Shown here: piece by piece, positions 7,039-14,944 of the stretch
How the letters are laid out: the number at the start of each line of letters is the position of its first letter
Position numbering within the stretch: position 1 is the first letter of the stretch
From: an uncultured Acidobacteriota bacterium
Lineage (GTDB): Bacteria > Acidobacteriota > JAAYUB01
Direction: 5' to 3'
DNA length: 21,340 bases
Assembly (NCBI GenBank): GCA_937925645.1
Contig: CALAMB010000065.1
Span: 1-21,340, forward strand
Notes under the pieces: model-generated
Told to the model about the DNA's origin: nothing
The model's input: the letters and a program-made list of their open reading frames with translations, nothing else
Databases searched by the model: none
Program-made: the position numbers and the translations under genes

Positions 7039-7740
7039 CTAAAGATGATGGAAATCATCCGGCTCCTGATCACCGCCCTTGATCATCCGATCCAGATACT
7101 CCCGGGCGATGGTCCGCCCTCCCAGACCGAAGGCCAGCGCCAGGGCCAACACCACGCCCCCGAACATGATCGCGAACGCGATGAGGACCGTCTCGCGTCC
7201 GATGCCCAGTTGCTCCAGCGCCATGGCCACCGCGAAAAAGTAAACGCCGTACTGGACGCACCGACTGACGGCCCGGGCCAGCCGCACCCCGGCATTGACG
7301 CCGGCGATCAGCGCGGTCCGCTGGAGGAAATTGCCGAGGATGAAGCCGATCATCAGGATCACCGCCGCCACGAACAGGTTGGGCAGGTACAGCAGCAGTT
7401 GGCTCAGCAGGTTCTCGACCGCCGGCACTTTCAGGGCGGTCAGGGCGACCACGGTGAAGACGAGCACCACCAGCCAGCCCGTCAACTGGCCGATGAGCCG
7501 GGAGGGGCTATCCTTGAGCCCGCTCCGCTCCAGCGCCTGCATCATGCCCGACTTCTTGAAAAAGCGGTCCGCCTTCACCACCCGGAGCAGGCCGGTGATC
7601 ACTCGCCTGGCCAGCCAGCCGCAGACGATGCCCGCGACGATCAGGATCATCGACACCAGGAGGTTGGGCAGGAACGAGGCGATCATGCCCACGAAGCGCT
7701 CCAACGGCTCCACGATGATCCGCGCCCAGATTTCTTTCAT
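7039..7740 (-). CDS. TM-helix / MscS-related small membrane protein without the beta domain
   Basis: A 233-residue, almost entirely hydrophobic protein with about five membrane helices (roughly residues 20-45, 85-107, 112-140, 155-175 and 183-205). It ends in GLGGRTIAREYLDRM, typical of the conserved TM-helix proteins annotated as mechanosensitive ion channel family. It stops after the pore-like helix and has no MscS beta domain or large cytoplasmic cage, so real mechanosensitive gating is inference from family and context. The ATG at 7740 has a strong GAGGAGGG 7-8 nt upstream. It sits 22 bp after the single-step osmolyte synthase gene and 68 bp before the phosphatase gene, which points to a role in osmolyte or ion efflux during hypo-osmotic stress. 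The short C-terminal tail is acidic and His-rich (DDFHHL). Confidence 0.72.
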   Translation of the reverse strand: MKEIWARIIVEPLERFVGMIASFLPNLLVSMILIVAGIVCGWLARRVITGLLRVVKADRFFKKSGMMQALERSGLKDSPSRLIGQLTGWLVVLVFTVVALTALKVPAVENLLSQLLLYLPNLFVAAVILMIGFILGNFLQRTALIAGVNAGVRLARAVSRCVQYGVYFFAVAMALEQLGIGRETVLIAFAIMFGGVVLALALAFGLGGRTIAREYLDRMIKGGDQEPDDFHHL

Positions 7741-7762
7741 GGCCGCACCCTCCTCGATGGAA

Positions 7763-9034
7763 TCAGCGCTGCGGTTCCCAGCGGGAGATCAAATAGGGCT
7801 TGTCCCGCTCGAACGCCTGGCAGAGCGTCTCCAGACGCTGTTCGACCGCGGCGGCGTCGCTGTCCCGACACTCGATCACGAACGAGGCCACCTTGCCCAG
7901 GTAGAGCGGGGTCAGCGATTTGATCAGGTGTTCCCGGTTCATGGTCCGTCGATGACAGGCCAGGGCAAAGTCGTAGATCAGACGCACCCAGGTTTCGTCG
8001 GGTAAGGCAAACCGCTCGTCGTTCTGATCGGCGGCCGCGACGAGACCGGCCATGCTCTCCGGCGAGACGATCTGGCAGTAGACGTCCCGGAGTTCCCGGA
8101 CGCCCATGCGCATTTTCTCCAACATGCCGGCCAGGTTGACCGACACGGGCTCCAACCCCACCGCGTAGACAAAGCCGAACGTGGGCACCGGCATGGAACT
8201 CGCGACCGACTGCCACGCCTCCCAATAGGTTTCCATCAAATTGAAGAGCGCCCCAACCACCTGATGCAGCATGGCGCTGAGGTCCGCGCCCGGATCTTTC
8301 GGATCATGGATTTTGGCGCCCAGGAACGCCTGGCAGACGCGGAAGTCGTTGGCCACGGCCGTGCCGGTCATCCAGATGTCGATCCCGTACCGGGCCACGT
8401 CGCTTTCCCAGACGTTCTGGTCGGCATAGAACTCGGACAGACGGCCCGAAAAGCCGAAATCGCCGCCGATGGGCTGGCGGATCTGCTTGCCGAACAGGGC
8501 CCGGGTCAGGGGGTAGACGATGGTGTTGGTGATGGTGCCGTCGTACTTGTGCCGGTGGTAGTACGGCGCCACATAGTCGAAACCGCTTTCCAGCACCGGC
8601 CGCAACAGCAGCTCGAACCATTCCGGCGTGATGCTGCGCAGGTCCGAATCCACGACGGCGCAGGCCTTCACCTTCAGCGCCCGGGCGATCTCAAACACGG
8701 TCCGGAACGCGCTCCCCTTGCCGGGCAGGCCCACGTACGGCGTCAGGATCTTGTGCAGGGGCTGCGCCTGGTTCTGGACGAGCACCGCGTTAAAATCCAC
8801 CGACGCCTGCCGGACCGTGTTCATGGTCTCGTCGGTGGAGCCGCCGTCGGAGTTCACCAGCACCGCGCGGCATGCCGGGAAGTATTTGCCGAGGCCGGCT
8901 TGCGCCGCCCGGACCACGTGGCCGATGGTGCGGGCGTTGTTGAAGCTGGGAATCCCCACCAGGACATCGGCCGCGCCGATCTCCTCGATCTGGCGACAGA
9001 CATCCTCTCTGAGCACGGCGGCCAGTCGTTGCAT
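7763..9034 (-). CDS. ggs: Glucosylglycerate/mannosylglycerate synthase-like glycosyltransferase
   Basis: A 423-residue GT-A glycosyltransferase predicted to make glucosylglycerate or mannosylglycerate in one step from a nucleotide sugar and glycerate. Visible motifs are VGIPSFNNA (26-34), NSDGGSTD (61-68), LPGKGSAFR (103-111), the metal-binding DSD (129-131), QPIGGDFG (187-194) and YGIDIW (216-221), followed by a long helical C-terminal region. The motif order PGKG / DxD / QP.GG(D/E) / (Y/W)G.(D/E) is shared with mannosylglycerate synthase of Rhodothermus and glucosylglycerate synthase of Persephonella, as remembered. I chose the ATG at 9034 (AAGGGA 7 nt upstream) over a TTG at 9136, which adds 34 non-conserved residues and overlaps the predicted promoter. 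It heads the osmolyte gene block. The exact sugar and acceptor are inferred. Confidence 0.68.
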   Translation of the reverse strand: MQRLAAVLREDVCRQIEEIGAADVLVGIPSFNNARTIGHVVRAAQAGLGKYFPACRAVLVNSDGGSTDETMNTVRQASVDFNAVLVQNQAQPLHKILTPYVGLPGKGSAFRTVFEIARALKVKACAVVDSDLRSITPEWFELLLRPVLESGFDYVAPYYHRHKYDGTITNTIVYPLTRALFGKQIRQPIGGDFGFSGRLSEFYADQNVWESDVARYGIDIWMTGTAVANDFRVCQAFLGAKIHDPKDPGADLSAMLHQVVGALFNLMETYWEAWQSVASSMPVPTFGFVYAVGLEPVSVNLAGMLEKMRMGVRELRDVYCQIVSPESMAGLVAAADQNDERFALPDETWVRLIYDFALACHRRTMNREHLIKSLTPLYLGKVASFVIECRDSDAAAVEQRLETLCQAFERDKPYLISRWEPQR

Positions 9035-9107
9035 CGCTCGTTCCCTTTCGTTGTCGTTGGAGGCGGCGTTAAAATGCTTGTGCTGTTCAGGTTCCGGTTT
9101 CAGTTCT

Positions 9108-9136
9108 ACTTTAACACAGATCCCGCCGGCCGCCAA
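9108..9136 (-). promoter_or_regulatory. Candidate promoter of the osmolyte gene block
   Basis: The minus strand has TTGGCG (9131-9136), a 17-nt spacer and TAAAGT (9108-9113), each a 4/6 match to sigma-70 hexamers. It lies in the 135-bp gap between the ClC gene and the synthase gene and would give a leader of about 67 nt. No other candidate in the gap is better. Confidence 0.35.
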
Positions 9137-9169
9137 GATGTTAATCCCGCGAACCGCTGAACCGAATTG

Positions 9170-10861
9170 TCACAGTCCGCTGCGCATGGCGGAACGGACC
9201 TTGAGCAGGGGTTGGAACCGCTCCAAAAAGATCCGCCGCGAGACAATGCCCGCCAGACGGCCGGCCGCGTCCACCACCGGCAGCACCCCCTCGACTGTCC
9301 GCAGCATCCGCAGGGTGTCGTACAGTGTGTCATCCGGACGGACTGTCGCGGGGAACGGGGTCACCCAGCGGTCCAGGGGCCCGCTTCCGATTCGGGACAC
9401 GTCGTCCCGCGAAAAGCAGCCTAACAACCGCCCGGTTGCGTCAACGCACGGCAACTGGTCGTAGGGAAACCGTCTGAACCGCGCGCGGATCTCCGCCGGC
9501 GGATCCGTGAGCTGAACGGTGGGCACCCGCGTCCGCATCAGTTCATGCGCCTGAACGTCGGCCAGGGCGCCGAGGTCCCGAAAGTGCCGAAAATCCAACC
9601 GGCGTTTGGCCAGCGGAGTCAGGTAGAGGGAATCCTCGCCCAGGCCGTAGGCGACCGCCGTGCTGACGACCGTCGCGGTCATCACCGGCAGGATCACCAG
9701 GTAATTCCGCGTGAGTTCAAAGATCAACACGAGCGCGGTCAGGGGGGCGTGGATCGCCCCCGCCATCACCGCCGCCATGCCGACGGTGGCGAACGCGCTG
9801 ACCGGCGCCGCCCCGGGCGCGACCAAATGCAAGGCATTGCCGGCCGCGGCGCCCAGCGCGGCGCCGATGAGCAATGACGGCGCGAAGATGCCGCCTGAAT
9901 TGCCCGACTGCAGGGTGCAGGCCGTGGCGACTATCTTGCCGACCACGAGCCCGGCCACGAGCAGCAGCGGCAGCTCTCCCTGCAGTACCTGCGTGATGTA
10001 GTTGTGGCCGTATCCGCTGACCTGCGGGAGAACGCAGATGATCGCTCCCACCGCGAGCGAACCGACGATCGGCCGGGCCATCGGCCAGCGGAGCCGGCCG
10101 AACCAGCGACCGGCCGCCACCATGGATCGGCTGAACGCCACCGCCACCAGGCCGCCGGCGACACCCAGCAATCCGTACACCACCAGTTCCAGATAGTTAT
10201 GGATGGCGAACGGCGGCACAATCACGGTGGGTCGGACGCCGGTCCAGTAAAAATTGACCGACGCGGCCGACACCGCGGCCAGCATCACCGGGGTCACCGC
10301 GGAGAGGGTGAGATCGTTGAGCAGGATGATCTCCAGCGCGAACAGCACGCCGGCCAGGGGCGCCTTGAAGATGGCCGCGATCCCGGCGGCCGCCCCCGCC
10401 GCCAGAAACACCCGGGCGCGGCGGGCATCCATTCGCAGCAGGCGGCCCTGCTCCGCGCCCAAGGTCGCGCCGACGAAGGCCATCGGCCCCTCGGGTCCCG
10501 CCGAACCGCCCGAACCCAGCGTGATGAGTGACGTGACGAAGCAACTGACCCCCTCTTTCAAGCGCAGGGTCGTGTGGCGGATGGATGCCTCGATGATCGT
10601 GGGAACGTTTTCGCTGACGCGGGTGCGGCTCAACGTCAGGAACCCGACCAGCAGCAGCGATCCGGCGACCGGCATGAAGGCGAACAGGTAAGCCGGCAAG
10701 GCGGCGAACCCCTGCGCGAACAACTCGGCGCACCGGCCCACTGCCCAGTGGTAGAACGTGGCCGCATGCCCCACGACGATACCCAGCACCACTGCGTACA
10801 GCAGCACTTTCACGTTTCGAATCATCGGTCGAAATGAACTGGCGATTCTCGCAGCGGCCAT
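9170..10861 (-). CDS. ClC-family chloride channel/transporter with C-terminal CBS pair
   Basis: A 563-residue integral membrane protein of the ClC family with the full transport domain (about 15-415) and two CBS domains (about 441-490 and 497-550) that usually sense nucleotides. Signatures are GPEGP at 122-126 with the gating glutamate E124, GGIFAP at 323-328, HAPLTALVLIFE around 371-382, and Y413, equivalent to the central chloride-coordinating tyrosine. The position equivalent to the E. coli proton glutamate (E203) appears to be Ile178, next to E177, which argues for channel-like or non-classical coupling. The first filter motif (GSGIP) is replaced by RVSENVP (81-87). I chose the ATG at 10861 because AGGAG lies 5 nt upstream. 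A GTG at 10981, overlapping the terC stop as GTGA, would add 40 non-conserved residues. Confidence 0.93.
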   Translation of the reverse strand: MAAARIASSFRPMIRNVKVLLYAVVLGIVVGHAATFYHWAVGRCAELFAQGFAALPAYLFAFMPVAGSLLLVGFLTLSRTRVSENVPTIIEASIRHTTLRLKEGVSCFVTSLITLGSGGSAGPEGPMAFVGATLGAEQGRLLRMDARRARVFLAAGAAAGIAAIFKAPLAGVLFALEIILLNDLTLSAVTPVMLAAVSAASVNFYWTGVRPTVIVPPFAIHNYLELVVYGLLGVAGGLVAVAFSRSMVAAGRWFGRLRWPMARPIVGSLAVGAIICVLPQVSGYGHNYITQVLQGELPLLLVAGLVVGKIVATACTLQSGNSGGIFAPSLLIGAALGAAAGNALHLVAPGAAPVSAFATVGMAAVMAGAIHAPLTALVLIFELTRNYLVILPVMTATVVSTAVAYGLGEDSLYLTPLAKRRLDFRHFRDLGALADVQAHELMRTRVPTVQLTDPPAEIRARFRRFPYDQLPCVDATGRLLGCFSRDDVSRIGSGPLDRWVTPFPATVRPDDTLYDTLRMLRTVEGVLPVVDAAGRLAGIVSRRIFLERFQPLLKVRSAMRSGL

Positions 10862-10977
10862 CGTTGCTCCTGAGTCTATCCTTACCATAGACGCCGGCGC
10901 CTGCCAACCCCGACTCGACCGGCGGTCGCCGGACGGGCCGTCCGGCAGGTCAGCTATCCAAGAGGGACAGCGAGGGT

Positions 10978-11955
10978 TCACTCCGCCGGCGGCGGATCGC
11001 CGACGCGATCGGCCGGCGGAGCGGCGCCGGCCCCGGCGACGGGCGGCCGCAGCAGGGACAGGATGACGGAACCCGCTAAAATCACCGCGACCACGCCGAG
11101 GGCGACCGGTACCGGGATTTTATAGATGTCGGCCAGCAGCATCTTCACCCCGACAAACGCCAGGATGAACGACAACCCATAGTGCAGATAATGGAACACT
11201 TCCATCACGCCGGCCAGGGCGAAGTAGAGGGCGCGCAGGCCCAGGATGGCGAACACGTTGGAGGTGTACACCACGAACGGGTCTGTGGTGATGGCCAGAA
11301 TGGCGGGGATCGAGTCCACGGCGAAGACGATGTCGCTGGTCTCGATCATGATGAGGACCACCAGCAGCGGCGTCCCCACCCAGGCGCCGTGGCGGCGGAA
11401 CAGAAACCGCCCGCCCAGGTAGCGCTTGGTGATGGGGAACAGGCGGCGGAACCGGCGCAGCAGCCGAAGGACGGGGTTCTGCTCCGGGTGAATCTCGTGG
11501 CCTTTCTGGAAGAAGAGCTTCACCCCGCTGTAGACGAGGAACACGCCGAACACGTAGATCACCCAGTGGAACTGGCGGATCAGGGTGACACCGGCGGCGA
11601 TGAACGCCGCCCGAAACACCAGGGCGGACAGGATGCCCCAGAACAGCACCTTGTGCTGGTAGCGCGGCGCCACGCCGAAATACGAGAAGATCACCAGGAA
11701 GACGAACAGGTTGTCGACGCTCAGCGATTTCTCGATGATGTAGCCGGTGAGGAACTCCAGCGCCCGCTCCCGCCCCAGCTCGAACCAGACGCCCGCCGCA
11801 AACACCAGGGCCAGTCCGATCCAGACCGCGCTCCAGACCAGCGCCTCGCGGATGGACACCTTGTGCGCCCGCCGGTGGAACACCCCCAGGTCCAGCACCA
11901 GCATGCCGCTCACGGCCACGCCGAACACCAGCCACATGATTGTTTCGTGGGACAT
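10978..11955 (-). CDS. TerC/Alx-family integral membrane metal-ion exporter
   Basis: A 325-residue TerC-family protein with about nine membrane helices. Hallmarks are YIIEKSLSVDNLFVFLVIF (72-90) with conserved E75 and D81, and IETSDIVFAVDSIPAILA (204-221) with E205, D208 and D214, acidic residues that bind metal in this family. Characterised members (Alx, MeeF/MeeY types) export manganese, and others are linked to tellurite resistance; the substrate here is not decided. The Ala/Pro-rich C-terminal tail (about 305-325) is poorly conserved. The gene follows EF-G by 33 bp on the same strand, so it is probably read from the EF-G promoter. There is no room for the manganese (yybP-ykoY) riboswitch that often precedes such genes. 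The ATG at 11955 has a GAGG 6 nt upstream. Confidence 0.92.
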   Translation of the reverse strand: MSHETIMWLVFGVAVSGMLVLDLGVFHRRAHKVSIREALVWSAVWIGLALVFAAGVWFELGRERALEFLTGYIIEKSLSVDNLFVFLVIFSYFGVAPRYQHKVLFWGILSALVFRAAFIAAGVTLIRQFHWVIYVFGVFLVYSGVKLFFQKGHEIHPEQNPVLRLLRRFRRLFPITKRYLGGRFLFRRHGAWVGTPLLVVLIMIETSDIVFAVDSIPAILAITTDPFVVYTSNVFAILGLRALYFALAGVMEVFHYLHYGLSFILAFVGVKMLLADIYKIPVPVALGVVAVILAGSVILSLLRPPVAGAGAAPPADRVGDPPPAE

Positions 11956-11988
11956 CGTGCGCCTCGAACCAGGCGGGGGCGTTTGAGC

Positions 11989-14037
11989 TTACGCGCCGGA
12001 GCCGGTCATCACTTCAAAATGGGAAAACTGCATGGTAAAGGTGGCCCGCCCCTGGCTCAGGGTGCGGACCGCGCGGGAATATCCGAACATCCCCGACAGC
12101 GGCACCTGGGCGTCGACGACGGCGAGGTTCTTGCGGGGGGTGATCTTCTGCACCTTCCCCCGCCGGGCGCTCAGGTCACCCACCACGCCGCCCAGAAACT
12201 CCTCTGGCACCAGCACCTCGGCGTTCATGATGGGTTCCATGAGCACCGGGCCGGCCGCCTGAATGCCCTGGGCGAACGCCTTCATGGTGCAGGCTTTGAA
12301 GGCAATGTCCGACGACTGCCCCTCCCGCTGCTCCAGCGCGATCAGGGTGGTGGCCACATCCGCCACAGGGTACCCCATCAGCACGCCGCCGAACGCGGCC
12401 TCCCGAACGCCCGTTTCGACCGCCGCGTATACGAATTCAGGGATACTGTCAGTGGGAACCCGGCTGGCGAAGTGGTTGCCGCGGCCTCTCGCCAGGGGCT
12501 CCACCCGCAGGGTGACGGCGGCATAGTGGTCGCGGCCCCCGATCTCGTGCTCGAACACCGCGGCGCCCTCGGCCGGCGTGGAGACCGTCTCGCGGTACAC
12601 CACCTGGGGCTTGCCGACGTTGACCGCCAGGCCGTACTCAGTGCGCAGCCGGTCCGTGACGACTTCGAGATGGAGCTCGCCCATGCCGGAGATGATGGTC
12701 TGGCCCGTGTCGGGATCGTCGTGGACATGGAAGGTGGGATCCTCGTCGGCGAACTTGCGGAGCGTCACCTGAAGCTTCTCGAGGTCGGCGTTGCGCCGGG
12801 GTTCCACCGCCATGGAGATCACAGGTTCGTACGCGCCGATGCGCTCCAGCAGGATGGGGTGCGCCTCGTCACAGATGGTGTCGCCGGTGCCGGCGGCCTT
12901 GAAGCCCATCACCGCCACGATGTGGCCCGCCTCGGCCTCGTCGAGCCGCGCCCGCTTGTTGGAATGCATCTGGAAGATCCGCGCCACGCGCTCCGCCTGC
13001 TTCTGGGTGGCGTTGTACGCGGCCTGTCCCACCTGCAGCCGGCCGGAGTAGACGCGCAGGAAGCACATGCGCCGGCCCTCTTCCATCATCACCTTGAACA
13101 CATACGCGCAGAGGGGCTCCGCCGGGTCCGGGTGCCGCTCCGCCGGCGCGCCGGTCTCCGGCACGTGACCCACGATGGGCGGCATGTCGAGCGGCGACGG
13201 CAGGTAGGCGCACACGCCGTCCAGCAGGGGCTGGATCCCCTTGTTGCGCAGCGCGGCGCCGCAGAACACCGGCACCAGTCGCAGGCTCAGGGTGGCGCGC
13301 CGGATGGCCGCCCGCAGCTCCGCCGCAGTCACTTCGGCGCCCTCGAGGAAGCGCTCGGCGATGGCGTCGTCGTGGTCCGCCAGAATTTCCACCAGGCGGT
13401 CGCGGTGGTGGCGGACTTCCGTCGCCATGGCGTCGGGCACCGGCTCGGCGACCACTTCGGCGCCGAGGTCCTCGTCCTTCCAGACCAGGGCCTGGCCGGC
13501 CACCAGGTCCACCACGCCATCGAGGCGGTCGCCGTTGAAGATGGGCAACTGGAGAGGGAGGGGCACGGCGGCCAGCTTCTCGCGCATCTGGTCCACCACG
13601 CCGAAGAAATCGGCGCCGGCGCGGTCCAGCTTGTTGATGAAGGCCAGCCGCGGCACATGGTACTTGTCCGCCTGATGCCAGACCGTCTCCGACTGCGGCT
13701 CGACGCCGCCCACCGCACAGAAGACCACCACCGCGCCATCCAGCACGCGCAGGCTGCGCTCCACCTCGATGGTGAAATCCACGTGGCCCGGCGTGTCGAT
13801 GAGCTGGAGCTGGTGGTCGCCCCACGGGAAGCTGGTGACCGCCGACGTGATGGTGATGCCGCGCTGCTGCTCCTGGATCATCCAGTCCATGGTGGCGGTG
13901 CCGTCATGGACCTCGCCGATGCGATGGATCTTGCCGCTGTAGTAAAGAATCCGCTCCGTCACCGTCGTCTTGCCGGCGTCGATATGGGCGATGATGCCGA
14001 TATTGCGTGTGTTCAGCAGCTGGCTGCGCGCGGCCAT
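11989..14037 (-). CDS. fusA: Elongation factor G family GTPase, EF-G2-like paralogue
   Basis: A 682-residue five-domain translational GTPase. The GTP-binding motifs are intact: AHIDAGKT (17-24), RGITI (59-63), DTPGHVDF (81-88) and NKLD (135-138). Domain III/IV features such as [12 protein letters not shown] and the C-terminal RRG and MFGYS..LR motifs are also present. Domain IV is unusual: the loop normally QSGGRGQYG reads EIGGRDHYA (498-506), and the tip segment normally containing YHDVDSS reads REGQSSD (571-577), so the catalytically important tip histidine appears absent. Together with QADKYHVPR and [15 protein letters not shown] in the G domain, this resembles mitochondrial EF-G2/spdEFG2, linked to ribosome recycling, more than the main translocase. 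There is no neighbouring rpsL, rpsG or tuf. The ATG at 14037 has AGGTGA upstream; a start at 14232 would add 65 unrelated residues. Confidence 0.93.
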   Translation of the reverse strand: MAARSQLLNTRNIGIIAHIDAGKTTVTERILYYSGKIHRIGEVHDGTATMDWMIQEQQRGITITSAVTSFPWGDHQLQLIDTPGHVDFTIEVERSLRVLDGAVVVFCAVGGVEPQSETVWHQADKYHVPRLAFINKLDRAGADFFGVVDQMREKLAAVPLPLQLPIFNGDRLDGVVDLVAGQALVWKDEDLGAEVVAEPVPDAMATEVRHHRDRLVEILADHDDAIAERFLEGAEVTAAELRAAIRRATLSLRLVPVFCGAALRNKGIQPLLDGVCAYLPSPLDMPPIVGHVPETGAPAERHPDPAEPLCAYVFKVMMEEGRRMCFLRVYSGRLQVGQAAYNATQKQAERVARIFQMHSNKRARLDEAEAGHIVAVMGFKAAGTGDTICDEAHPILLERIGAYEPVISMAVEPRRNADLEKLQVTLRKFADEDPTFHVHDDPDTGQTIISGMGELHLEVVTDRLRTEYGLAVNVGKPQVVYRETVSTPAEGAAVFEHEIGGRDHYAAVTLRVEPLARGRGNHFASRVPTDSIPEFVYAAVETGVREAAFGGVLMGYPVADVATTLIALEQREGQSSDIAFKACTMKAFAQGIQAAGPVLMEPIMNAEVLVPEEFLGGVVGDLSARRGKVQKITPRKNLAVVDAQVPLSGMFGYSRAVRTLSQGRATFTMQFSHFEVMTGSGA

Positions 14038-14059
14038 GGTGTCACCTGCACAAAGGGAC

Positions 14060-14088
14060 ACTCTACATGAAAAGCCGGGGCTTGTCAT
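14060..14088 (-). promoter_or_regulatory. Sigma-70-type promoter for the EF-G gene
   Basis: The minus strand shows ATGACA (14083-14088, 5/6), a 17-nt spacer and TAGAGT (14060-14065, 4/6). Transcription would start about 20 nt before the chosen ATG at 14037, which independently supports that start over the far upstream one at 14232. Confidence 0.55.
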
Positions 14089-14174
14089 CCGACTTTTCGG
14101 CGGCGGGCCGGGCGTCTTCCCGTCCACGCCGCCGCGTGGCCAGCCGATAAATTGCGGTCCGGTTTGACGAAAGA

Positions 14175-14183
14175 TGGTACAAT
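14175..14183 (+). promoter_or_regulatory. Extended -10 promoter for the glycosyltransferase operon
   Basis: TGGTACAAT is an extended -10 with a 5/6 TATAAT match, the same nine bases as the vgrG candidate. It would start a transcript near 14190, about 23 nt before the ATG at 14213. It lies in the 175-bp divergent gap, back to back with the EF-G promoter. Confidence 0.5.
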
Positions 14184-14212
14184 ACGCCTTCATTTTCCCG
14201 ACAGGTCGGTGC

Positions 14213-14944
14213 ATGAAGCTCTCGGTGGTCATCCCCTTCTACAACGAGCGGCACACCCTGGCCGAAATCGTGCGCCGGGTGCATGGAGTGGCGCTGCCCG
14301 GAATCGACAAGGAGATCATCCTGGTGGACGACTGCTCACAGGACGGATCGGGCGATCTCGCCAGCGAACTGGCCCGCGAGCTGCCGGGCGTCGTGGTCCT
14401 TCACCACGAGCGGAATCGCGGCAAGGGGGCGGCGCTGCGCGCCGGCTTCGGCCGCGCCACCGGCGACTGGGTCCTGATCCAGGACGCCGACCTGGAGTAC
14501 GATCCCGAGGAGTACGCCATCCTGCTCAAGCCGATCCTCGACGGCAAGGCCGACGTCGTCTACGGCTCGCGATTCATGGGCGGATCGGCCCACCGCGTCG
14601 TCTACTTCTGGCACATGCTGGGCAACCGCTTCATCACCCTCTGGTCCAACATGATGACCAACCTGAACCTGACCGACGTGGAGACCTGCTACAAGGTGCT
14701 CCGCCGGGAACTCCTGGACCGCTTCGAGCTGCGGGAGGACCGGTTCGGCTTCGAGATCGAGATCACCGCCAAACTGGCCCGCCTGCGCTGCCGTATCTAC
14801 GAGGTGGGCATCTCCTACTACGGCCGGACATACGAAGAGGGGAAGAAGATCGGCTGGAAGGACGGAGTCCGGGCCCTCTGGTGCATCCTGAAGTACAACC
14901 TGTTCGCCCGCGCCCCGCGGCCGGCGGCGGGAGACGGCGCATGA
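14213..14944 (+). CDS. GT2 glycosyltransferase, polyprenyl-phosphate mannosyl/glucosyltransferase-like
   Basis: A 243-residue soluble GT-A enzyme of family GT2. It begins with [13 protein letters not shown] (1-13), has the nucleotide-binding DD at 39-40 in [26 protein letters not shown] at 65-79, and the metal-binding [11 protein letters not shown] at 91-101. The segments TDVETCYKV (154-162) and [13 protein letters not shown] (201-213) are typical of the dolichol-phosphate mannose/glucose synthase-like branch, which loads a sugar on a polyprenyl-phosphate carrier at the inner membrane. There is no C-terminal membrane domain, so it is the short type. I chose the ATG at 14213 over 14174 because the latter overlaps the predicted -10. 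The last four bases (ATGA) overlap the next gene, so the two are translationally coupled. The donor and acceptor sugars are not known. Confidence 0.85.
   Translation: MKLSVVIPFYNERHTLAEIVRRVHGVALPGIDKEIILVDDCSQDGSGDLASELARELPGVVVLHHERNRGKGAALRAGFGRATGDWVLIQDADLEYDPEEYAILLKPILDGKADVVYGSRFMGGSAHRVVYFWHMLGNRFITLWSNMMTNLNLTDVETCYKVLRRELLDRFELREDRFGFEIEITAKLARLRCRIYEVGISYYGRTYEEGKKIGWKDGVRALWCILKYNLFARAPRPAAGDGA

Noticed and set aside
5051..7042. 663-codon plus-strand frame
   Set aside because: It is antisense to gpgS and the phosphatase, both with intact catalytic motifs, and its composition is typical of a GC-driven shadow frame.
9035..9169. Terminator after the ClC gene
   Set aside because: No inverted repeat with a T-tract is visible; only a short direct repeat (CGGTTC twice) is present.
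11956..11988. Manganese (yybP-ykoY) riboswitch before terC
   Set aside because: Only 33 bp separate terC from the EF-G stop, far too short for that riboswitch.
11182..14070. Very long open frame (962 codons) on the plus strand
   Set aside because: It is antisense to the EF-G and terC genes, whose protein motifs are unmistakable. The translation is rich in H, R, G, Q and lacks any domain; high GC content removes stop codons in this frame.
14038..14232. N-terminal extension of EF-G to a start at 14232
   Set aside because: The extra 65 residues are unlike any EF-G N-terminus, cross the predicted promoter, and the ATG at 14037 has its own ribosome binding site and begins right before the conserved [10 protein letters not shown].
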